The notes: generated by a model from the sequence alone, not told the origin. A stretch of DNA of 64,000 nt from Pseudidiomarina aestuarii (GCF_003987355.1 NZ_PIPR01000001.1:868001-932000), one strand, 5' to 3'; positions 8,144 to 19,154 are shown, numbered from the stretch's first letter. Translations and numbers: made by a program.

Positions 8144-9210
8144 CGCTTCGGCGAGCTCATCAGATGCATTTGGTGAATGCCTAAATCAGCCAATATTTGC
8201 GAGCCAATACCGACATTTCGCGATGCGTTTGAGGCCGCTGCAGATACGCGCTTTTCACCACGATCTTCAGCGGCGAAGCTTTGCACTTGCTCCAAAATAT
8301 CTGCTGAACTTTGCTGCCGACCGATCACGACTAATACCCCACCGTGCTCACCAATATACTGCATCGCGTGGCCCAAGGGCCAACTGCGCTTAGCAGCACG
8401 TTCGGTAGCAAACAGGTCATTGAAGGTGTCTTGCAAATGGACACGTACATTGACCGGTTCTGCAGCAGAAATCTCACCTTTGACCAAGGCATAATGCACT
8501 TGGTTGTCGATTGTATCTTGATACGTGATCAGCTCAAATTCACCGTGCGCAGTAGGCAATTTACAATGCGCTTTGCGCTCAATCGTTTTTTCTTTTAGCG
8601 AACGGTACTCAATCAAATCCGCAATGGTGCCGATTTTTAAATCGTGCTCCGCAGCAAATTTTTCTAAGTCGGGGCGCCGCGCCATGGTGCCGTCTTCATT
8701 CAAGATTTCAACAATCACTGCCGCGGGTTCAAAACCTGCTAATCGCGCTAAATCACAACCGGCCTCGGTATGCCCCGCTCGGTTTAATACGCCACCGGCT
8801 TTCGCTTTCAATGGAAAGATGTGCCCAGGCATCACCAGATCCGTTGGCTTGGCATCCTTCGCAACCGCGGCCTGAACTGTGCGAGCGCGATCTGCCGCTG
8901 AAATCCCAGTCGTCACACCTTCAGCTGCTTCAATAGATACAGTAAAGTTAGTGGCATAGGGTGAGTGATTTTGATCGACCATAAGTGGGAGACGCAGTTG
9001 TGTGCAGCGCTGCTCAGTCAGGGTTAAGCAGATTAATCCACGTCCAAACCGTGCCATGAAATTGATTGCAGCGGGTGTGACACACTCCGCCGCCATAATC
9101 AAATCACCTTCATTTTCGCGATCTTCGTCATCCATCAGAATGACCATTTTACCTTGCCGGATATCGTCGATAATCTCAGCAGCGCTATTCAGCGTTGTCA
9201 CGATGTTCAT
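8083..9210 (-). CDS. ribB: 3,4-dihydroxy-2-butanone 4-phosphate synthase fused to a degenerate GTP cyclohydrolase II-like domain
   Basis: Residues 1 to about 205 form an intact DHBP synthase: the acidic loop [11 protein letters not shown], then [10 protein letters not shown] and [14 protein letters not shown]. It makes the four-carbon unit of riboflavin from ribulose 5-phosphate. Residues from about 215 look like RibA, but the zinc-binding Cys cluster of real GTP cyclohydrolase II is gone: the matching stretch reads [21 protein letters not shown]. This is the RibBX type known from Shewanella relatives, so GTP cyclohydrolase II must be encoded elsewhere. It overlaps ribD (ATGA) and has AGGAGA before its ATG. 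No riboflavin synthase or ribH gene follows. Confidence 0.9.
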   Translation of the reverse strand: MNIVTTLNSAAEIIDDIRQGKMVILMDDEDRENEGDLIMAAECVTPAAINFMARFGRGLICLTLTEQRCTQLRLPLMVDQNHSPYATNFTVSIEAAEGVTTGISAADRARTVQAAVAKDAKPTDLVMPGHIFPLKAKAGGVLNRAGHTEAGCDLARLAGFEPAAVIVEILNEDGTMARRPDLEKFAAEHDLKIGTIADLIEYRSLKEKTIERKAHCKLPTAHGEFELITYQDTIDNQVHYALVKGEISAAEPVNVRVHLQDTFNDLFATERAAKRSWPLGHAMQYIGEHGGVLVVIGRQQSSADILEQVQSFAAEDRGEKRVSAAASNASRNVGIGSQILADLGIHQMHLMSSPKRYSALSGFGLEVVDFIEDES

Positions 9211-10298
9211 TCTCCTAAGCCAGTATCTGGCTTCGCTATAATGCGGATGTCAGCACCAATTTGGCGAACATCCGTGAAAATACATTTGGGGGCATCCGCG
9301 ATATTGCTAAAGATCGGTATTTCGACCAGACCGCGACCTGTTGCACCGAAAAACTTGGGGGCGACATAGATCACCCATTCATCAATCAGACCTTCTTGCA
9401 TTAAACTTCCCGCCAGCTCAGCTCCACACTCCGTCCAAACATCATTGATTTGGCGACGCCCCAATTCTGCGACTAATGCCTGCAGATCAACCCGACGCTC
9501 TGTGCTCGGCGCTGTCCATACCTCAACGTGTTGAGGCCACTGCACCGCACGATCTGGAGTTGCGGCTGTCTGTACCAGCAAAATAGGTGATGACTCTTGA
9601 AAAAGGCTCGCGGTCGGTTCCAGTAGCCCTTGGCTGTCAATAATGACGCGTAACGGTTGCTGTTCGCACCGCTCTGTGCGTGCCGTTAATCGAGCATTGT
9701 CACGTAACACCGTTCTCGCTGTACTCAAAATTGCCCCGCTACGAGCGCGAAAGTCATGTACATCAGCTCGTGCAGCAGTACCCGTGATCCATTGACTGGC
9801 GCCGTTAGCCAACGCGGTACGGCCATCTACAGTGGCTGCTAACTTGACGCGTAACCACGGTCGACCGCGCTCCATTCGACTACGAAAGCCACAATTCATT
9901 GTGCGCGCAGCAGATTCTAAGACTCCGACTTCCACAGCTATACCCGCGGCCTTTAACTTCTCGACACCACGCCCAGCAACCAATGGATTTGGATCGAGTT
10001 GGGCAATGACGACACGACTAATTGCAGCGTCAATCAGTGCGTCAGCACAGGGAGGAGTACGGCCAAAATGGCTACAAGGTTCAAGTGTCACATACGCAGT
10101 GGCGCCACTTGCTAACGCCCCAGCTTCACGCAATGCATAGACTTCGGCATGCGGCTCGCCCGGGCGCTCGTGCCAGCCGCGGCCGACAACTTGACCGTCG
10201 GCAACAATAATGCAGCCGACTTGTGGGTTGGGAGCGGTTGAATAGGAACCACGAGCAGCTAGATCGAGTGCCATCTGCATATACTGCTGATGTGTCAT
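9207..10298 (-). CDS. ribD: Bifunctional riboflavin deaminase-reductase RibD
   Basis: RibD carries out two successive steps of riboflavin synthesis: deamination of the pyrimidine and reduction of the ribosyl side chain with NADPH. The N-terminal cytidine-deaminase-like zinc site is plain (PHAEVYAL near residue 50, then [11 protein letters not shown]). The C-terminal reductase domain starts near 145 with [18 protein letters not shown] and holds the GSGA-like ASQWITG loop. Length (363) matches the family. It sits between nrdR (20 bp away) and ribB (4-bp overlap). Confidence 0.95.
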   Translation of the reverse strand: MTHQQYMQMALDLAARGSYSTAPNPQVGCIIVADGQVVGRGWHERPGEPHAEVYALREAGALASGATAYVTLEPCSHFGRTPPCADALIDAAISRVVIAQLDPNPLVAGRGVEKLKAAGIAVEVGVLESAARTMNCGFRSRMERGRPWLRVKLAATVDGRTALANGASQWITGTAARADVHDFRARSGAILSTARTVLRDNARLTARTERCEQQPLRVIIDSQGLLEPTASLFQESSPILLVQTAATPDRAVQWPQHVEVWTAPSTERRVDLQALVAELGRRQINDVWTECGAELAGSLMQEGLIDEWVIYVAPKFFGATGRGLVEIPIFSNIADAPKCIFTDVRQIGADIRIIAKPDTGLGE

Positions 10299-10318
10299 GA
10301 GAGTGCCCCGTGAATCAG

Positions 10319-10768
10319 TTAATCGTTCAGCCGTGCAATCTCTTCGCCGAATTCTCGAATATCATCAAATGCACGATAAACAGATGCGAATCGAATATAA
10401 GCCACCTTGTCGATAGCCTTGAGGTTTTCCATGACCAGCGCCCCAATTGCTTGACTCGTCACCTCGCGCTCACCGGTGGCCCGCAACGAGGATTTCACGT
10501 TATTGATGGCCTGCTCCATCATTTCTAAGCTAACTGGACGTTTCTCCAGCGCTCGAAGCAAACCATTTCGAAGTTTATCCTCGTTGAACGGTTCACGGGT
10601 GCCATCCGTTTTAATGACACGTGGCATAATCAACTCAGCGGTCTCGAAAGTCGTAAACCGCTCTTTGCAGTCGGTGCATTCACGACGGCGGCGCACAGAC
10701 GCGCCCTCTGCAACCAAACGGGAGTCGATAACTTTGGTATCTAACGTGCCACAAAACGGACAATGCAT
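10319..10768 (-). CDS. nrdR: Transcriptional repressor NrdR
   Basis: NrdR binds ATP/dATP and represses ribonucleotide reductase genes at NrdR boxes. The product has the N-terminal zinc ribbon ([15 protein letters not shown], then [12 protein letters not shown]) and the ATP-cone domain ([20 protein letters not shown]). Length (149) equals that of E. coli. In many bacteria it heads the riboflavin genes, as here: the order is glyA, nrdR, ribD, ribB on one strand with gaps of at most 28 bp. No NrdR box or reductase gene is in this window. Confidence 0.96.
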   Translation of the reverse strand: MHCPFCGTLDTKVIDSRLVAEGASVRRRRECTDCKERFTTFETAELIMPRVIKTDGTREPFNEDKLRNGLLRALEKRPVSLEMMEQAINNVKSSLRATGEREVTSQAIGALVMENLKAIDKVAYIRFASVYRAFDDIREFGEEIARLND

Positions 10769-10796
10769 AGAGTTTCTCGTTCTTTAACGCAAATAG

Positions 10797-12053
10797 TTAG
10801 CCGTATACCGGAAATCGTTTGCACAACGCTTTGACTTCACCGCGAACGCGCTCAATCACAGCATCATTGCCGATATCATCCAGCACGTCACAAATCCAAT
10901 TCGCGACTTGCTCTGCTTCTGCAACTTTGAATCCACGACGGGTAATGGCCGGTGTTCCCAAACGCAAACCTGATGTGACGAAGGGTGAACGCGGATCATT
11001 TGGAACCGAATTCTTATTCACCGTGATGTAAGCATTGCCTAAAGCGGCGTCCGCATCTTTACCGGTAATATCTTTATCGATTAAATCGACCAAAAATAAA
11101 TGGTTCTGCGTACCACCCGAGACAATCTTATAGCCGCGCTCTTGCATCACACGAACCATCGCATTGGCGTTATCGAGGACTTGCTGTTGATAGGCTTTGA
11201 ATGCCGGCTCCATTGCTTCTTTAAAAGCCACGGCCTTCGCTGCAATCACGTGACACAGTGGGCCACCTTGACTGCCAGGGAACACACCACTGTTAAGTTT
11301 CTTATGCAGGGTTTCATCGTCTTTACCTGACAAAATCAGACCGCTACGAGGGCCAGCTAAGGTCTTATGCGTGGTCGTGGTGACTACATCTGCAATAGGG
11401 ACTGGATTCGGATATAAACCCGCGGCAACAAGCCCGGCAACATGTGCCATATCAACTAGGAAGTAGGCGCCAACTTCATCCGCGATATCACGGAAACGTT
11501 GCCAATCCACTACACCTGAGTAGGCAGAAAATCCAGCCACAATGAGCTTCGGCTTATGTTCTAATGCCAATTTACGCACTTCTGCGTAATCAATTTCCCC
11601 GGTACTTTCATCTAAACCGTATTGCACTGCTTTATAAAGTTTACCGGAGAAGTTGACACCTGAACCATGCGTCAAGTGCCCCCCATCGGCCAGACTCATT
11701 CCTAAGACGGTATCACCTGCCTCTAACAGTGCTAGAAATACTGCGGAGTTGGCTTGTGAACCGGCATGCGGCTGGACGTTGGCATATTTAGCACCAAACA
11801 ACTGCTTGGCCCGCTCAATGGCAAGGTCTTCGACCACATCAACGTACTCACAACCGCCATAATAACGCTTGTGCGGATAGCCTTCGGCATATTTGTTGGT
11901 TAACTGCGAACCTTGCGCCTCAAGTACACGTGGGCTGGTGTAGTTTTCAGACGCAATCAGTTCAATATGCTCTTCTTGGCGCTGAACTTCGTTTTGCATG
12001 GCTTGCCAAAGATCGGCATCATAATCGGCAATGGTCATTTCATGCTTTAACAT
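10797..12053 (-). CDS. glyA: Serine hydroxymethyltransferase
   Basis: This PLP enzyme converts serine and tetrahydrofolate to glycine and methylene-tetrahydrofolate, the main source of one-carbon units. The sequence is very close to E. coli GlyA from [19 protein letters not shown] onward, which also fixes the start (TCAGGAG lies 6 bp upstream). The PLP lysine is in [13 protein letters not shown], and [12 protein letters not shown] and [15 protein letters not shown] are intact. The 418 residues are full length. It is the first gene of the glyA-nrdR-ribD-ribB operon. Confidence 0.97.
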   Translation of the reverse strand: MLKHEMTIADYDADLWQAMQNEVQRQEEHIELIASENYTSPRVLEAQGSQLTNKYAEGYPHKRYYGGCEYVDVVEDLAIERAKQLFGAKYANVQPHAGSQANSAVFLALLEAGDTVLGMSLADGGHLTHGSGVNFSGKLYKAVQYGLDESTGEIDYAEVRKLALEHKPKLIVAGFSAYSGVVDWQRFRDIADEVGAYFLVDMAHVAGLVAAGLYPNPVPIADVVTTTTHKTLAGPRSGLILSGKDDETLHKKLNSGVFPGSQGGPLCHVIAAKAVAFKEAMEPAFKAYQQQVLDNANAMVRVMQERGYKIVSGGTQNHLFLVDLIDKDITGKDADAALGNAYITVNKNSVPNDPRSPFVTSGLRLGTPAITRRGFKVAEAEQVANWICDVLDDIGNDAVIERVRGEVKALCKRFPVYG

Positions 12054-12149
12054 CGGGGCTCCTGACATCTTGAGGCGGGTGCCATAACGCAGGCTCAGTA
12101 GCGTTGGCACAATTCATTTAAGAAACTGGTCGCTAGTTTACCAATATAC

Positions 12150-12179
12150 TTGGGTTAGCGCCAACTTCAGGGTTAAAAT
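12150..12179 (+). promoter_or_regulatory. Possible sigma-70 promoter of ettA
   Basis: A TTGGGT hexamer, an 18-bp spacer and a TAAAAT hexamer lie 40 bp before the ettA start, in the divergent gap with glyA. The sequence after the -10 (AGCGCC) resembles that after the predicted miaB -10 at 40841-40846. This is a pattern match only. Confidence 0.4.
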
Positions 12180-12219
12180 AGCGCCATTCAATTTGCTGCA
12201 TAAAGGATTCCTTGTCGTT

Positions 12220-13887
12220 ATGGCACAATACATCTACTCCATGTCTCGGGTGAGTAAAGTCGTCCCACCCAAAAAGACAATTCTGAAAGATATTTCCTTA
12301 TCCTTTTTCCCCGGTGCAAAAATTGGTGTGCTTGGTTTAAATGGTGCAGGTAAATCCACACTGCTGCGCATCATGGCCGGTATCGACACCGAGATTGACG
12401 GCGAAGCACGCCCGCTTGCGGGTATCCAGATTGGCTACCTCCCCCAAGAGCCGCAGCTTGACGAATCGAAAACGGTTCGGGAAACCGTTGAAGAAGCCGT
12501 TGCTGAAGTCAAAAACGCGCTGGCTGAGCTCGATCAAGTGTATGCTGCATACGCAGAAGAAGACGCTGATTTTGACGCCTTAGCCAAAAAGCAGGGGCAA
12601 CTCGAAGCTATTATTCAGGCCAAAGATGGGCATAACATCGACAATATGTTGGAGCGTGCCGCCGACTCATTACGATTACCACCTTGGGATACCAAAATAA
12701 AAGTATTGTCGGGTGGTGAGCGCCGCCGCGTTGCAATTTGCCGACTGTTATTGAGTAAGCCCGACATGTTGTTGCTTGATGAACCGACGAACCACTTGGA
12801 TGCAGAATCTGTCGCTTGGCTTGAGCGCTTCCTGCACGACTACGAAGGCACCGTGGTCGCTATTACCCACGACCGTTACTTCCTCGATAATGTAGCCGGT
12901 TGGATTCTTGAATTAGACCGTGGCTACGGCATTCCATGGGAGGGTAATTATTCCTCCTGGTTGGAGCAAAAAGAGAAGCGTCTGGAGCAAGAAGAGAAAG
13001 GCGAGCGTGCTCGACAACGCAGTATCAAACAGGAACTCGAGTGGGTGCGGACCAATCCTAAAGGGCGTCAGGCGAAAAGCAAGGCGCGGATGGCTCGATT
13101 TGAAGAGCTCCAAAGCGGTGATTACCAGAAACGCAATGAGACCAACGAACTCTTCATTCCACCAGGTCCACGGCTCGGCGATAAAGTTCTTGAAGTGAAC
13201 CACCTCAAGAAAGCCTACGACGGCCGCGTGTTGATTGATGATCTCAGTTTCAGCGTTCCCAAGGGAGCCATCGTCGGTATTATCGGTCCGAATGGTGCCG
13301 GTAAGTCGACACTGTTCCGCATGATTACCGGTCAGGAACAACCTGATTCAGGTACTGTAGAACTCGGTGATACCGTGCAATTAGCCAGCGTCGACCAGTT
13401 CCGTGACAACATGGATGCGAAGAACAACGTGTGGCAAGAGATCTCCGATGGTCAAGATATCATTCGTATTGGTAATTTTGAGATCAACAGCCGTGCTTAT
13501 GCGGGACGTTTTAACTTCCGTGGTAACGACCAACAGAAAATTATCGGTGAACTATCCGGTGGTGAGCGCAACCGCGTTCATTTGGCCAAACTATTGAAGG
13601 CTGGCGGTAACCTGTTGCTTCTCGATGAGCCAACCAATGACTTGGATGTTGAAACCCTCCGCGCGTTGGAGGAAGCACTATTGGAGTTTCCGGGGTCAGC
13701 AATGGTGATTTCGCACGACCGTTGGTTCCTCGATCGGGTCGCGACCCATATCCTCGATTATCGAGATGAAGGTAAAATCAACTTCTATGAGGGGAACTAC
13801 ACTGATTACGAAGAGTACATGAAGAAAACCCATGGCGAGCAAGCTATGGAACCACATCGTACTCGTTACAAGCCAATTGGCGTGTAA
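12220..13887 (+). CDS. ettA: Energy-dependent translational throttle protein EttA
   Basis: EttA is an ABC-F ATPase that binds the ribosomal E site and gates the first peptide bond according to the ATP/ADP ratio. It has two ABC domains with Walker A loops GLNGAGKST and GPNGAGKST and signatures LSGGERRRVAI and LSGGERNRVHL. Between them are the basic linker and the EttA arm. There are no membrane segments. Starting at MAQYIYSMSRVSKVVPPKKT gives 555 residues, as in E. coli; the upstream in-frame start would add nine residues before the AAAGGA ribosome site is used. A strong terminator follows directly. Confidence 0.96.
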   Translation: MAQYIYSMSRVSKVVPPKKTILKDISLSFFPGAKIGVLGLNGAGKSTLLRIMAGIDTEIDGEARPLAGIQIGYLPQEPQLDESKTVRETVEEAVAEVKNALAELDQVYAAYAEEDADFDALAKKQGQLEAIIQAKDGHNIDNMLERAADSLRLPPWDTKIKVLSGGERRRVAICRLLLSKPDMLLLDEPTNHLDAESVAWLERFLHDYEGTVVAITHDRYFLDNVAGWILELDRGYGIPWEGNYSSWLEQKEKRLEQEEKGERARQRSIKQELEWVRTNPKGRQAKSKARMARFEELQSGDYQKRNETNELFIPPGPRLGDKVLEVNHLKKAYDGRVLIDDLSFSVPKGAIVGIIGPNGAGKSTLFRMITGQEQPDSGTVELGDTVQLASVDQFRDNMDAKNNVWQEISDGQDIIRIGNFEINSRAYAGRFNFRGNDQQKIIGELSGGERNRVHLAKLLKAGGNLLLLDEPTNDLDVETLRALEEALLEFPGSAMVISHDRWFLDRVATHILDYRDEGKINFYEGNYTDYEEYMKKTHGEQAMEPHRTRYKPIGV

Positions 13888-13907
13888 TCCGTACAGGGAA
13901 TCCGCAC

Positions 13908-13939
13908 AGGGCGCTGTTGAATCCAGCGCCCTTTCTTTT
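13908..13939 (+). terminator. Rho-independent terminator of ettA
   Basis: A perfect 9-bp stem AGGGCGCTG / CAGCGCCCT with a 7-nt loop is followed by TTCTTTT. It lies 20 bp after the ettA stop and just before the convergent fadE stop. The T-run is only on the plus-strand side, so it mainly serves ettA. Confidence 0.88.
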
Positions 13940-13948
13940 CAAGCGGTC

Positions 13949-16255
13949 TCAGCCAGGTTCCTTCGGTTGTCGCCGCAGCGTCTCCGGAGCAAATTGATCA
14001 ACCGCTACTGCGGTTATTCGCAATCCCTCGCAAGCTGTTAATGATTCGGCTTCGGCGCCGTCAATGAGCTTCGCATCTAATGCGGCAGCCACCAGAGCCT
14101 CTCCATTCAAATCCGGTGGAATATCACCCCGTTTTTCCGCTTTGCTGAGTTTTTTATACAGCTCACGATTCGACTTCATTGCTCGAAATGCAAGTTCCAT
14201 ATGCCCCGTCACATCGTTCGGATCATCTTTCCAATAACACAGAAAGGTATGTCGCTCACGAGTTACACTGGGTTCCATCATACTCTCTGCGATTGCTTGA
14301 TAGAGCTGATCAGCTGGACGTTTATAGTGGTTCCCAACTGGGAAAATCAACAATCGTAGCGTCCACGCCAACCACCGATTGGGGAAATTCGCGAAAAACT
14401 CCTGAAATGCACGGCCTATCTCATACAGATGATGCGTCAATGCCCATGTCACATAGTCATGATCGCCCGCTTGACGCCCTTCATCCTCATAGCGTTTCAA
14501 TACAGCCGAAGCCATATATAAATGACTCAATACATCACCGAGACGTGCCGAGAGCATTTCTTTGCGCTTTAAGTCACCGCCCAAAGACAGCATGGCAACA
14601 TCCGCTGTGAGCGCGAGTGCCCGGCTCATTCGCGTCAATTGCTGATAGTAGCGACCCGTCCAACCACTGACTGGTGATTTCACCCACCGCGCAGCCGTCA
14701 ATCCCATGAGCAGCGAACCACCGGCATTGGCCAGGCCAAAGCGAATGTGTCGAAACAATAATGCGTCAAAGTCGAGCAAGCCCTGATCCTGATTCGGATT
14801 CGATGCCGCCTCCATTTCAGCAAGTACATAAGGGTGGCAGCGCGTAGCCCCCTGCCCAAAAATCATCAAACTACGGGTGAGAATATTGGCACCTTCAACG
14901 GTAATCGATACCGGAGTTGCCATAAAACCATGTCCGAGATAATTCTTCGGGCCGAGCTGAATGCCTTTACCCGCATGGATATCCATGGCTGCATCCATCA
15001 CCTGCCGGCCCATTTCGGTCATGTGATATTTAGTCATTGCTGTGATCACCGAAGGACTTTTCCCCGCCATCAAGGCGGTGACCGTCAATCGCCGCATCGA
15101 TTCCAAGATGTAATTGGTGCCGCCAATTTTTCCCATGGCCGCTTGAACGCCCTCAAACTTCCCTATCGGTAAGCCAAACTGCCGACGCACATAGGCGTAA
15201 GCACCGGTCATGCGTTCGGTCAAATGACCGGTTGCCGCCGCTAACGCAGGCAACGAAATACCGCGTCCAGCGGACAGACACTCCATCAGCATTTGCCAAC
15301 CTTTACCGGCATAATCGGATCCACCAATAATCCAATCAAGCGGTACAAAGACATCTTTACCGTAAGTAGTACCGTTCATGAACGCTTGATTCAGCGGTAA
15401 ATGGCGTGCTCCAGTCTCAACACCCGGATGTGAAGTAGGAATCAATGCACAGGTAATGCCGAGCTCTTGTTGATCACCAAGCAGCCCATCTGGATCATAG
15501 AGTTTGAACGCTAGCCCCAATACCGTAGCGACGGGCGCGAGTGTGATATAGCGTTTATCCCAATTCAGCCGAATACCGACCACTTCTTTACCATCGTGCT
15601 CACCGCGACAAATGATACCGGTATCTGGAATCGAGCCCGCGTCGGAGCCAGCTTCAGGTCCTGTTAATGCAAAACAGGGAATCTCTTCACCTGATGCCAG
15701 CCGCGGTAGCCAATAGTCTTTTTGTTCACTCGTACCATAGTGCGTCAGTAGCTCACCCGGGCCTAAAGAATTTGGCACCATTACAGTTACGGCAGCACTG
15801 ATTGAGCGCGTTGCAATACGCGACACAATATGTGAATTAGCCGCTGGTGAAAAATCTAAACCGCCAAACTCACGCCCAATGATCATTGCGAAGAACTTCT
15901 CTTTTCGCAGGTATGCCCATACCGCTTCCGGCAAATCGCAATCTTCCTGCACGATCTCAAAATCATCGAGCATGGCAAGCAATGTTTCTAGCTGGTTATC
16001 AATGAAGTCTTGTTCTTCAGGAGTAAAATGTGGCGCATTAGTTTGCAAAAATGCGTGCCAATTGGGCCGTCCTTGAAATAACTCTGCATCCCACCAGGTA
16101 TCGCCAGCTTGCATCGCTTCGCGCTCCGTCGGTGACAACGGGGGCAACACGCGCTGGAAGAAAGCAAACACGGGTCTCGTGATCAACGCTCGACGAATAT
16201 CGCCGATAGCGAGAAGCAGCAGCAGTGCAATGAGAACAATGATTAAAATTTCCAT
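13949..16255 (-). CDS. fadE: Acyl-CoA dehydrogenase FadE
   Basis: FadE performs the first, FAD-dependent oxidation step of fatty acid beta-oxidation. The protein has the FadE-specific layout: an N-terminal membrane helix (residues 3-20), the dehydrogenase core with FALTGPEAGSDAGSIPDTG and WDKRYITLAPVATVLGLAF, GGTNYILESMRRLTV in the helical domain, and the long C-terminal FadE extension (HLYEIGRAFQEFFANFP...). It has 768 residues against about 814 in E. coli. A PsrA/FadR-like repressor gene lies 63 bp upstream on the same strand, which suggests control by long-chain acyl-CoA. Confidence 0.95.
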   Translation of the reverse strand: MEILIIVLIALLLLLAIGDIRRALITRPVFAFFQRVLPPLSPTEREAMQAGDTWWDAELFQGRPNWHAFLQTNAPHFTPEEQDFIDNQLETLLAMLDDFEIVQEDCDLPEAVWAYLRKEKFFAMIIGREFGGLDFSPAANSHIVSRIATRSISAAVTVMVPNSLGPGELLTHYGTSEQKDYWLPRLASGEEIPCFALTGPEAGSDAGSIPDTGIICRGEHDGKEVVGIRLNWDKRYITLAPVATVLGLAFKLYDPDGLLGDQQELGITCALIPTSHPGVETGARHLPLNQAFMNGTTYGKDVFVPLDWIIGGSDYAGKGWQMLMECLSAGRGISLPALAAATGHLTERMTGAYAYVRRQFGLPIGKFEGVQAAMGKIGGTNYILESMRRLTVTALMAGKSPSVITAMTKYHMTEMGRQVMDAAMDIHAGKGIQLGPKNYLGHGFMATPVSITVEGANILTRSLMIFGQGATRCHPYVLAEMEAASNPNQDQGLLDFDALLFRHIRFGLANAGGSLLMGLTAARWVKSPVSGWTGRYYQQLTRMSRALALTADVAMLSLGGDLKRKEMLSARLGDVLSHLYMASAVLKRYEDEGRQAGDHDYVTWALTHHLYEIGRAFQEFFANFPNRWLAWTLRLLIFPVGNHYKRPADQLYQAIAESMMEPSVTRERHTFLCYWKDDPNDVTGHMELAFRAMKSNRELYKKLSKAEKRGDIPPDLNGEALVAAALDAKLIDGAEAESLTACEGLRITAVAVDQFAPETLRRQPKEPG

Positions 16256-16318
16256 GCATAAACCTCTATCGTCAATTGTACGACGGTGTGACTGTCTCAG
16301 TGATTAGGTAAGCATAGC

Positions 16319-16954
16319 TCAAGCAGGACTGACCGCGTCAACGCCACCAGCTAAAAACGGAATCAATTTATCGACTATTTGATCGGCGCGCACGGTCTCG
16401 CCAAAGTCAGCCGCTGCAATTTCACGCAGCGCGGGACCCGACACCTGCGTGAAAACGGTCGCGCCCAGAACAAAATGCAGTCGCCAAAACATATCGACCG
16501 GACTCAGCTGCGGATTTGCCATATGCAAGACCGCCAACAAACGCTCCATAACGGCACCAAAATGATCCATGGTATAGCGCCGTAAATGCCCTTGAATTTC
16601 AGCATAAGCAAAACCCAGCAGACTTAAAAAAAGTGTTGGCCCGCCCTTTCGCACGCTACTCAACTGCTTGAGCGGCTCGCGAAAGCAATCAAACACTTGG
16701 CGAGTGGAAATTAAGGATTGTTGTTGTAATTGAGCAAGCTGCTGATCCAACGCTGGCATGAAGACTTCGAGATAGCGCGCCATCACCGCCTGAATCAAAG
16801 CTTTTTTTGAGCCGAAATGGTAATTAACGGAGGCTAGATTAACCTCTGCCAGTGCAGTGATTTGCCGCAGTGACGTTTGTTCAAAGCCATGTTCGGCGAA
16901 CAACGCTTCTGCGGCATTAAGGATCTTATCTTTGGTGGTGGCACGCTTCGCCAT
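16319..16954 (-). CDS. psrA: TetR-family regulator, PsrA-like
   Basis: The N-terminal TetR helix-turn-helix (residues 8-52, TKDKILNAAEALFAEHGFEQTSLRQI...VNYHFGSKKALIQAV) closely follows PsrA, a long-chain fatty acid sensing repressor of beta-oxidation genes in Pseudomonas and Shewanella. The C-terminal ligand domain holds a VDMFWRLHFVLGA segment typical of that group. It stands immediately before fadE, its likely target. A perfect dyad with arms TTAAAAC and GTTTTAA lies 19 bp upstream of its start and is a candidate autoregulatory operator. The function is inferred from similarity and context. Confidence 0.82.
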   Translation of the reverse strand: MAKRATTKDKILNAAEALFAEHGFEQTSLRQITALAEVNLASVNYHFGSKKALIQAVMARYLEVFMPALDQQLAQLQQQSLISTRQVFDCFREPLKQLSSVRKGGPTLFLSLLGFAYAEIQGHLRRYTMDHFGAVMERLLAVLHMANPQLSPVDMFWRLHFVLGATVFTQVSGPALREIAAADFGETVRADQIVDKLIPFLAGGVDAVSPA

Positions 16955-16972
16955 AATTTACCCATACATAGT

Positions 16973-16990
16973 TTAAAACATGCGTTTTAA
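16973..16990. promoter_or_regulatory. Palindromic operator candidate upstream of the PsrA-like gene
   Basis: The arms TTAAAAC and GTTTTAA are perfect inverted repeats around ATGC. They sit within a wider imperfect dyad bounded by CATAC (16961-16967 region) and GTATG. The size and placement in the leader of a TetR gene fit autorepression. No matching dyad was seen in the short gap before fadE. Confidence 0.55.
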
Positions 16991-17023
16991 TTTATAGTAT
17001 GTTCAGAGGCGGCGCAAGCGCTG

Positions 17024-17902
<879 letters not shown>

Positions 17903-17906
17903 TCAC

Positions 17907-19154
17907 TTAACCTACCGCGATGAGTCGTAACACTTGACCACAGAAGTAAGCGACGTAGGTTCCTACTGCATAGCCTAGCACAGCTAGCAGCACGCCGACC
18001 GAAGCCAAAGAAGGATGGAATGCTGACGCGACCACCGGAGCTGAAGCAGCTCCTCCAACATTGGCTTGGCTAGCCACCGCCATGTAAAACGTCGGTGCTT
18101 TAATAAGTCGAGCAACCACCACAATCAAGCCAGCATGGATGATCATCCAGATTGCGCCTAAAACAAAATACTTAGGCACATCGGCAATGGCGGTGATGTC
18201 CATGGAAAGGCCGATACTTGCCACTAAGAAGTAAATCATTACCGAGCCGATTTTTGACGCGCCCGCACCTTCTAACTTACGTACTCGCGTAAACGACAGT
18301 GCAATACCAACAGCGGTAGCCACCATGATGACCCACAAGAATTTCGCGTCCAAACTCATTTGTTTGAGCGCTGGATAATTTTCACCGATATACGGCGCAA
18401 TCAGATCAGCTGCAAAGTGACCGATGCCAGCAGCACCAAATGCCGCGGCGAGAATGAAAATATACTCAGGTACGCCAGCATTGCGTTTATGTTCCGCTTC
18501 ATAATGCTCGACCCGTCGCCGAATGTCGTCAATGGCAGACACATCAGCACCAAGATTCGCATCAATACGTTTGTGGTTCGCAGCTAAATAAAGGAGTACA
18601 GCCATCCAAATATTGGCAATAATGATATCGACAGTCACCATAGCCGAAAAAATATCATTGCCAACTTCATAGGTCTCTTTCATGGCTAACTGATTCGCGC
18701 CACCGCCAATCCAACTCCCAGCTATGGTGGTCATGCCCCGCCATACAGCCTCTGGACCATCGACACCGATCAGTTCAGGAAATATCGCCGAACCAATCAG
18801 CAAGGCAATAGGACCGCCAATGAGTATGCCAAAGGTACCCACAAAAAAGAGCACGACAATACGCCAACCGAGCTTAGAAATAGCTTTTAAATCAAGACTC
18901 AACGTAAGCAGAACCAAACAGGCCGGTAATAAATAGGTTTTCACGACCTTGGCAACGCCAGAGGTCTCACCATTGACGATATCGAAGGTATTGAGTAACG
19001 AGGGAATGAAATAACACAACAATAACGCTGGAACAACGCGGTAAAATTTCTGCCAAAATGAGTGAGAGCTATTCTGCGTATAAAATACTGCGGCCAGTAT
19101 CAACGCTAGTAAGCCGAGAACGATTCCCTCATTCGTAATCAACGCCGTATCCAT
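17907..19154 (-). CDS. DUF819 family inner-membrane protein
   Basis: A 415-residue polytopic protein with about ten hydrophobic segments, a charged middle loop (about 205-230) and the DUF819 hallmarks GSWIGGGANQLAMKE and ASQANVGGAASAPVVASAF, a two-repeat layout like that of carboxylate or amino acid transporters. The substrate is unknown. The ribosome site AAGGAGA is strong. It lies between sirB1 and kdsA, which are adjacent in E. coli, so it seems to have been inserted into a conserved block. Nothing in its neighbours tells its job. Confidence 0.8.
   Translation of the reverse strand: MDTALITNEGIVLGLLALILAAVFYTQNSSHSFWQKFYRVVPALLLCYFIPSLLNTFDIVNGETSGVAKVVKTYLLPACLVLLTLSLDLKAISKLGWRIVVLFFVGTFGILIGGPIALLIGSAIFPELIGVDGPEAVWRGMTTIAGSWIGGGANQLAMKETYEVGNDIFSAMVTVDIIIANIWMAVLLYLAANHKRIDANLGADVSAIDDIRRRVEHYEAEHKRNAGVPEYIFILAAAFGAAGIGHFAADLIAPYIGENYPALKQMSLDAKFLWVIMVATAVGIALSFTRVRKLEGAGASKIGSVMIYFLVASIGLSMDITAIADVPKYFVLGAIWMIIHAGLIVVVARLIKAPTFYMAVASQANVGGAASAPVVASAFHPSLASVGVLLAVLGYAVGTYVAYFCGQVLRLIAVG

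Noticed and set aside
10299-10318. FMN riboswitch ahead of riboflavin genes
   Set aside because: The gaps before ribD and ribB are 20 bp or overlapping, and none of the conserved RFN blocks is present before glyA or nrdR.
12913-13341. 142-residue ORF on the minus strand within ettA
   Set aside because: It is antisense to conserved ABC-F coding sequence, with no independent support.
14179-14610. 143-residue ORF on the plus strand inside fadE
   Set aside because: It is fully antisense to a strongly conserved coding region, has no ribosome site and resembles nothing.
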